Source: Progne subis subis (lineage: Eukaryota; Chordata; Aves; Passeriformes; Hirundinidae). From it: DNA of 64,000 nucleotides. Positions 57,801 to 64,000 of this stretch are shown here, piece by piece. Position 1 is the stretch's first letter. Each line of letters starts with the position of its first letter. The DNA is taken from positions 2,118,001 to 2,182,000 of the forward strand of contig JAKJHU010000076.1 of NCBI GenBank assembly GCA_022316685.1. The letters are read 5' to 3'. Under the pieces are notes generated by a model. The model worked only from the letters and a program-made list of their open reading frames with translations. It was not told the DNA's origin and did not search any database. The translations under genes and the position numbers were made by a program.

Positions 57801-59964
57801 CATCCCTGGACTGGAGGAGAAATATGGATACAAATTTTGAAACTAATATTTTTCTCTACTGGAAAAGAACCCTCTAATTTTCTATTTATCCTGTTCCTCC
57901 TTTCCCTAACAAAGCAGTATTTTTCTGATCATGTGAATTTTATTTACTGACTACCAAGTAATTGCATGGTGAGTAATTGGATGGCTCTGCAGGACTGGGA
58001 ATGGAACACTGACTGCTTAACCTGTAGGTGAGTGTCCCAGCGCTGTGCTGTCCCCGCAGCAGAGCAGATTGCTCTCAATGCCGGCAGCGTGACGTGGTGG
58101 GATTCAGCCCAGTGGAGTCAAGCGTGTGCTCCACAAGGAACCACTTAGCTCTGCTGGCAGCCTTGGGAAAGGAGCAGGGCAACACACTTCTCAGGAAGAA
58201 TGTCTCCTACGAACTGCCCGTTGTCTGCACGGGCTGCATCTATGGCTGAAAACATTGAAGTACTTGTAGTAATCGAAATCTCAACTTGTTCATGCTGAGT
58301 ACCTGCCGAGCTCTGCTATCTCTCACTGACACTAGATGAAAATTAAATATTTGATTTAGCTGCAGGACCTTAAGTAACTGCCTGAATCACTGCTGGAAAA
58401 GTAAATAAAATATTAAAAGAAAAAATTATAGCACAGAAACTGCCAGAAGGAAGCAGTACTCAGCACCACTGTAGTTGAAAGATGGGAGTAATTCCTGCCA
58501 TATCTCAGCAGTGGATCTTTTCTTTCTGACCCAGCAGCAGCTGACTAGTTACCCTGAGCTGTTGTAATCTGCACCAGGTCCCACTAAAATCCCTGGCGTT
58601 TTTATTTAAGAATGAATGGTGAAAAAATGCAGCCCAGCTGTTCCAATATAGAACACTACAAGGGCAAAACTTGTAAAAGAAGGCCAGCATAGAGAGAGCT
58701 TTTATTCATAAGGATAGAGGATTTTTTTTTTTTTTTTTTTTTTTTTTCTTTTTAAACTCCATGCAGCTTTTCCCTCCTATAGTTTTTTGCAAATCTTCTT
58801 CCCGTTGTTGCTGGGAGATTTAAAACAAACAGCCAAACAATGAAGAGCATTTAATCAACTCTGAATTGCCTTGCTATTAACTGAGAGAATTTCTAGGTTT
58901 CCCACTTCCCCAACTGGCCTAAAATCACAAAAATAACCTCATCTTGTTATAATCCTGTTTCACAACTGCTTGATTCTACTTTAGACTGGATTTTTCTTTC
59001 TTAGCTCTCATTTTTCCCCTATTACACATGTATCAACTCTTCCTCTGTCACAAACAAGCTTGCTCACACACCCCCACACATCCATGCTCACATACACCAG
59101 GAGTGGTTTACAGCTCAATCTGAAAGATGTTTCTTAACAACAACAAAAAAGCTTTCATTGTTTCTGATGTGGAACACACAACTAACAAAACAAAGGAAAC
59201 CAGAGTGGGCCGTAAAACTCCTGGTGTGTGCAAGTTTGGTTGTGGGAAATATGGCGTTAATTTTTCTTATTTTAAAACACACTGATGCCTCTCACAGAAC
59301 TCAAAAGAACATTTTGTTTACTTTAAAAGTAAAAAAAAAAAAAATCTGATGACTTAGTTATATGGGATTTATTTGGATTCTTTCTTTTTCTTAACTAGGA
59401 AAGTTTGTAAGAAAACAGGATATTTGTCTCTGAAGAGGTTGTCTGCTACTTATTTCCTGCATAAACTTCCTGCTGTTGCTACTTCAGAAACTACTGTCTA
59501 ATCCACTTGTGTCCCAGGCCTTTAACTGTCACTGTGCACCTGGACCCCAGACCATGGATTTTCAAAATTAATTCATTCTCCCATATCAACCCTGCCCTTA
59601 ATTTCTTTAGCATCCTCTGGCTGGGTCATGTGACAAGTTTTTCCTCACTCTCTCTTTCCTTGAATAATCATTTTGTTCACCTCTCCCTCAAATTTCCCTG
59701 TTTCCTCACATACCATTCTTCACAGTACTTAAATTTGAACTGTCTGTTGAAGCTTGTGGATAAAAGGTCCTTGCTTTTGCAGATGTTCCACCACTGTCTC
59801 ACAGCACCCAGAAAACACCCACAGCCTTGCAAATATCCCAGGAATTTTGATTTCCTGGGCTTTTTGACTTTGTATCCATTCTTTTCATCCTCTAATTAGT
59901 TCACTTGTTATGAGCTTACTTTAGTTTAGCTAGTCTCTGTGGGGTGTGGGAGTGAGGTAATAGC

Positions 59965-60010
<46 letters not shown>

Positions 60011-63000
60011 TGATAAAATGACATTTTCTTCCATTAGGACAAATGACACAGTCAGCTGTGTATTAAAAGGTCAATGTACAAAAATCGTATAAAAGTATCG
60101 ATCGGTCTGGAAGCTAGTTGTTATTTTTGTAATGCCCTGGTGACACAATGATTAAACTGATTAAGCCATAAATGATGGGGACATCAACTTCTGTCAGTTC
60201 AGCTCCTGGAATAGCCCTCCATCCCCCAGTCTCCCAGTATTCTGGATAAATGTGCTTTGAGTTCGTTGTAAAACGCCAGGTCAATGGACTGCCGAGTACT
60301 CAAACAAAGCAGAATGTCCTGACCATGTGCAAAGCCAGTTCTCCTGCCTGTGCTGCCACAGGTGAAATCAAGGCAATGAAATGTGAGCAGTTGGCAGACC
60401 TACAGCAGATGCCATCTCAGTTTGTCTGTGATGAAGGTGAGCTGCTCCTCTCCACTGGTGACCTGCTTTCCTCTTCTGCCTGGCAATTTGCTTGGCTGCT
60501 CCTCACTACTTATTATCCAGATAGTCTCAGGTTGCGTATAATTTGGTCTGGAAAAAGTTTCTATCTAATCCTTTGTAGAACACAATCACAGGGCAACAGC
60601 TTCAAAGCGAACCCCTGAATGTATCCAGCACATTGGCTACTCTAATTACTCCAACAAATGAAGAGAAAACATTGAGAGCGTTTGAAGAGTGTGACAAGTG
60701 TGCGTGGTGGTGGTGGTGGTAGTGACTTGCTTATTACGCATGTCACACCAGGAACGCTGCACACCAGCTTTCTGCCATCTGAGTGGTGTGCCAGGACTTG
60801 GGGCCAAAACTTAATCCTAGCTGTTTAAGGTCCTGATTACCTGGGAAATGCTCCTTTTTTGCAGTGTCACATACCCAGAGCTGGTGACGAGGGAGCTGAA
60901 GTGGGAGTGCGTCAAGACGACGTTTGTGGCAGTGCACTCTGTAGCACAGCCTGCGTTGGCTCACTTGCTAGGCAACCTCTGAATGCTGCCTTTCTCAAGT
61001 GTTTGGGAGGAGGTGAGCTGATCTCCTTTTGAGTATGGCTAGAACAGAGCAGCTCTGATTCTGAATCATTATTCTACCACTGATTAATTAACAATGGGAA
61101 CGGTTTATTCATTAACTGAACTTGTCTCTCCTCTCTGCTTTAATTTGGAAGAAGCAATTAAGTACTAGGGTTGATGAACCAGAGTGTAAATACACAAACA
61201 GTTAGTCTGAAATCCTTGTGCCTTTATATAAGGAGACTGTTAACACCTGTTTACCTGTAAGGTAAACTTCCTGCAACTCTCTTCTTAGAGCTTGTGGGGA
61301 TGGGGCTATGGAGAGTGAGCAGTGTGGGTGCAGTGTTGGCACCCATACACAACAGAAGGTGGACTTGGGCCAAGCTCAGTGTGCAGATGCAGCTGGTGCA
61401 TCAGGCCCTGCATGGATTTAACATTTGCTATGCATCTGCGGTACTAGTAATAGTGCAGAACAACCTTACATGGAAGGAATTTCATTTGCATTTTTTTAAG
61501 TTTTACAAAAGCCCTCTTTGTAAATGCAGCTACTTGTATTTGCTGCAGTAGCAGAGGGGATTTTTTGCTATGTATGTAAGGATCACTAGATGCATTGCTG
61601 TTTGCCTTCTGGATGGAAGGCAACAGCCTTTGTTACTATTTCCTGTGAACTTTATGGCCTTGTGGTCTCTTGCCCCTCTCAATTCCTAGCACTCAGAAAG
61701 GATGAAAAAAACACTACCAGATGAACGAGCAACTGGTGTAATCCTGATGAGACAGGATACCACTTTCAAGTTGCACGTGATTGAAATTTGTGATGATTTC
61801 CACCCTTCTAGGGATCTGCTGGCCAGCTATAGGCAAAAAAAAAAAAAAAAAAATGGTTCTGGGTTTGAGGTATCTTGGCAGCTGGAGGGTGAAGCTCTTG
61901 AGTGTTTATTAACTGATGCAGACAGACAGAAGCAAAAAGAAAGCAACTCAAGGGGAGTGACATACATGCTTTTCTTTGAATTTATTCTTTAGCTCTGTTT
62001 TTTATCATGGTCCACTAATTCTGGAGTTAATTTTGTAGTAGAAATTTTGTAGTTTCTTTGTAGGCTTGGGTTTCATTTTTTCAGGAGTGAGTTCAGACAT
62101 TTAGTCTTGGTCTTCAACTCGTGTGACAGATTAGGCACCTGTATTGTAATTATGACCAGACATTTTCTGTTCCCAAGGACTTTTCTTGTGTCTTTCTCAT
62201 TGATGCCTGGAAGAGTTTAGTAACAGCCAAGGGAGTTAAAAATGGAGCCACTTGCTTCTTCAGTCTTTGATGAGATGAGCTTGTGCAACTGCAGATTTGC
62301 TTCATTGTTACATATTAATGGTTAAGAGTGTAGTAGCGCCTAGAAGAGAAGACAAGAACACAAACCAGGCCTCCACCTGACAAATGCCCTCCTTCTTTGC
62401 TGGACAAATATGTGACAAAAGGAAAGAAGCAAGGCAGAAAGAGATGGAGGTACACAGGGAGACAGCAGCAAAAATGGAGTGGAAGCTGAATAACTATGTC
62501 CTCCAGGTTCCTCCATAAGCCTTTTTCTCTTCAGTCCTTTTAGAGAAGATCTTGTTGCCAATCAAAGTAAAAATGGAGGCTAAAGACTGAACATGCAGTG
62601 GGAGAAGGTGGAAGCTTGAAACCTTGAGACACTTCTCTTCTGTCCTGTGAAGAGGGATTGTCACAGGACTGATGTCAGAAAAATGGAAATGGATTAGTCT
62701 CAGAGAACCTGTGCAAAAGAGTGGCCAATGAAAGATCTGAATCTCAGTAACACTTCTGTGTCTGTCGCAGCTCAGAGAAAAATGGATTCTTGAATTATAG
62801 GAGAGTTTCAATTACACAAATTGCTGGTGCAATGAGTGGTCAAAAGCCTGTATAGAATAGGTCCTTCAGACTGCTGAGCATGATTTCAAGACAAGATATT
62901 AAGGATAGATCAAACATGATTCACAACTGTCTGGTAAAAATGCACTACAATAATTTTGCCATGAGGCAGATGAAGTTTGTTAATGGGGAAGGAGTGCATT

Positions 63001-64000
63001 AACTCTGGTTTCTCTAAGACCCACACTAAAAATTATTTTGACTTGTGACAGCCACAAGCTGAAGTAATAAAATGAACTTAAACCTGACCCCGCATGCAGT
63101 CTACTAACATCTCTTCTGCCAGACAAAATGCTTTCAGATGTCTCTCCTAAGGCAACTGATTATTGAAAAGCTTTTCTTTTCCCTTAAAAAAAAAAAAAAA
63201 AAAAAAAAAAAGCTTGTGACATACCATTTGCATAGGTAAGATGTTTCTCTTGGATCTCCTCTTCCCATCCTCTATGTTGTTTATGCAGCAGTCAGCAGCA
63301 GTGCTGCATGTTCCTTTCTACCATGGAAATCCACCGTGTGGAATAAGCAGAGGGAATGAGCAAAGGGAAACTTGAGGTGTAACTAGGCAGTTGGACTTAA
63401 GGAAAATAAAGAATAAATGCTTGTCACAGAGCCTGCATGTTAATGATCAGCCAGAGTTGAGAAAACATCGAGTTCAACAGTCATCAGGTGTGACAAAATC
63501 CTCTTTAAGAAGGGAATTCAAGGCCTTACTTTGTTAGGATCAGTTCCAGACCAGGATTTAGTAATCATGAGTTTCAGTGGAGGAATTCCTTTCCTCCTCC
63601 CCAGTTCAAAAGCTTGGTTGCAGCACATGAATGTACGGGGATGACTTCGGATCATTACGTAATGAATTTAGGTGTCTAAGAATAGCAGTCACACTGAATG
63701 GAATAGATGAGAGAAAGTCTGATCCAGCCAACTGGCAATGTGATGGGACCTCTCTCTATATTGCCTGGATTTAGAGAGTGATCTCAGAGGTGGCATTTTG
63801 AAATGGAGATTCAGCTTCTGAAACAGCTTCTGGCAGATAAACACCTGGCCTGTATGCTTCAGGTAAAAGCTGCTGTTTTTTCATAATACTTGTTTGAAGG
63901 AAGAGCCTTCAACAATCCTTGTTTCATAGATAGATTACTCATTCAGGAAGAGTTAAAGATAGACCTTTTGCCTGCAATGATGCCATAAATAACTCTCATA
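51886..64000. other. Intergenic gene desert, no gene seen
   Basis: About 12 kb with no recognisable exon or transposon. It holds (TTG)7 at 54204-54225, T-runs at 58722-58747 and 59970-60009, a (GTG)n stretch at 60704-60720, and A-runs at 61836-61853 and 63187-63211. A CpG-rich patch (58020-58250) and the sequence after the T40 run (60010-60230) are discussed as findings. Frames of 122-130 codons (60250-60618, 59507-59899) have no known family. Confidence 0.55.
59970..60009 (+). repeat. T40 homopolymer
   Basis: An uninterrupted run of 40 T. No flanking element was recognised. Confidence 0.95.

Noticed and set aside
60250..60618. 122-codon open frame, considered as a possible exon
   Set aside because: I recognise no protein family and see no convincing acceptor/donor pair. 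It was kept only as part of the gene-desert description.

Overview
The window looks like nuclear DNA from a bird. It is AT-rich, gene-poor and dotted with 5'-truncated CR1 LINE copies, and its single recognisable protein-coding gene is closest, as far as I can recall, to chicken type II iodothyronine deiodinase. Many long A- or T-runs broken by CC and CAAA blocks suggest a songbird rather than a galliform, but that is an impression and not a test.

The one gene is DIO2 on the + strand, about 17 kb from promoter to poly(A) site. A TATA box (27285) lies about 60 bp downstream of a perfect cAMP response element (27220-27227). The roughly 630-nt leader holds a purine-rich tract, a T30 run and nine short upstream ORFs. 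Exon 1 codes for 74 residues (27947-28168) and ends at a strong GTGAGT donor. An intron of about 10.9 kb follows. Exon 2 (39116 onward) carries the catalytic domain with a selenocysteine TGA at 39287, a second in-frame TGA at 39686 and a TAA at 39731. The 3' UTR is about 4.6 kb long. It contains ATTTA motifs, a T18/A28 inverted repeat, a form-2 SECIS element at 44080-44152 and an AATAAA at 44358. The parts make one circuit: cAMP signalling through the CRE would drive transcription, the upstream ORFs and the ATTTA-rich 3' UTR would limit output, and the distant SECIS is needed to read the TGA as selenocysteine so that the ER-bound enzyme can convert T4 to T3.

Layout: 1-4568 has no gene, only low-complexity tracts. 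4569-5437 is a CR1 copy on the minus strand. 5438-5665 is a possible retroposed 3' end. 5666-11944 shows nothing genic. 11945-12725 and 14845-16262 are two plus-strand CR1 copies. 16263-27160 holds MIR-like relics and microsatellites. 27200-44385 is DIO2. 44386-50855 shows nothing genic. 50856-51885 is a fourth CR1 copy. 51886-64000 is AT-rich sequence with homopolymers and two patches that may repay a conservation check. I saw no tRNA, rRNA, CRISPR array or second protein-coding gene. The other open frames look like chance ORFs or lie in repeats. I found no plausible new biological system beyond the selenoprotein decoding architecture of DIO2.
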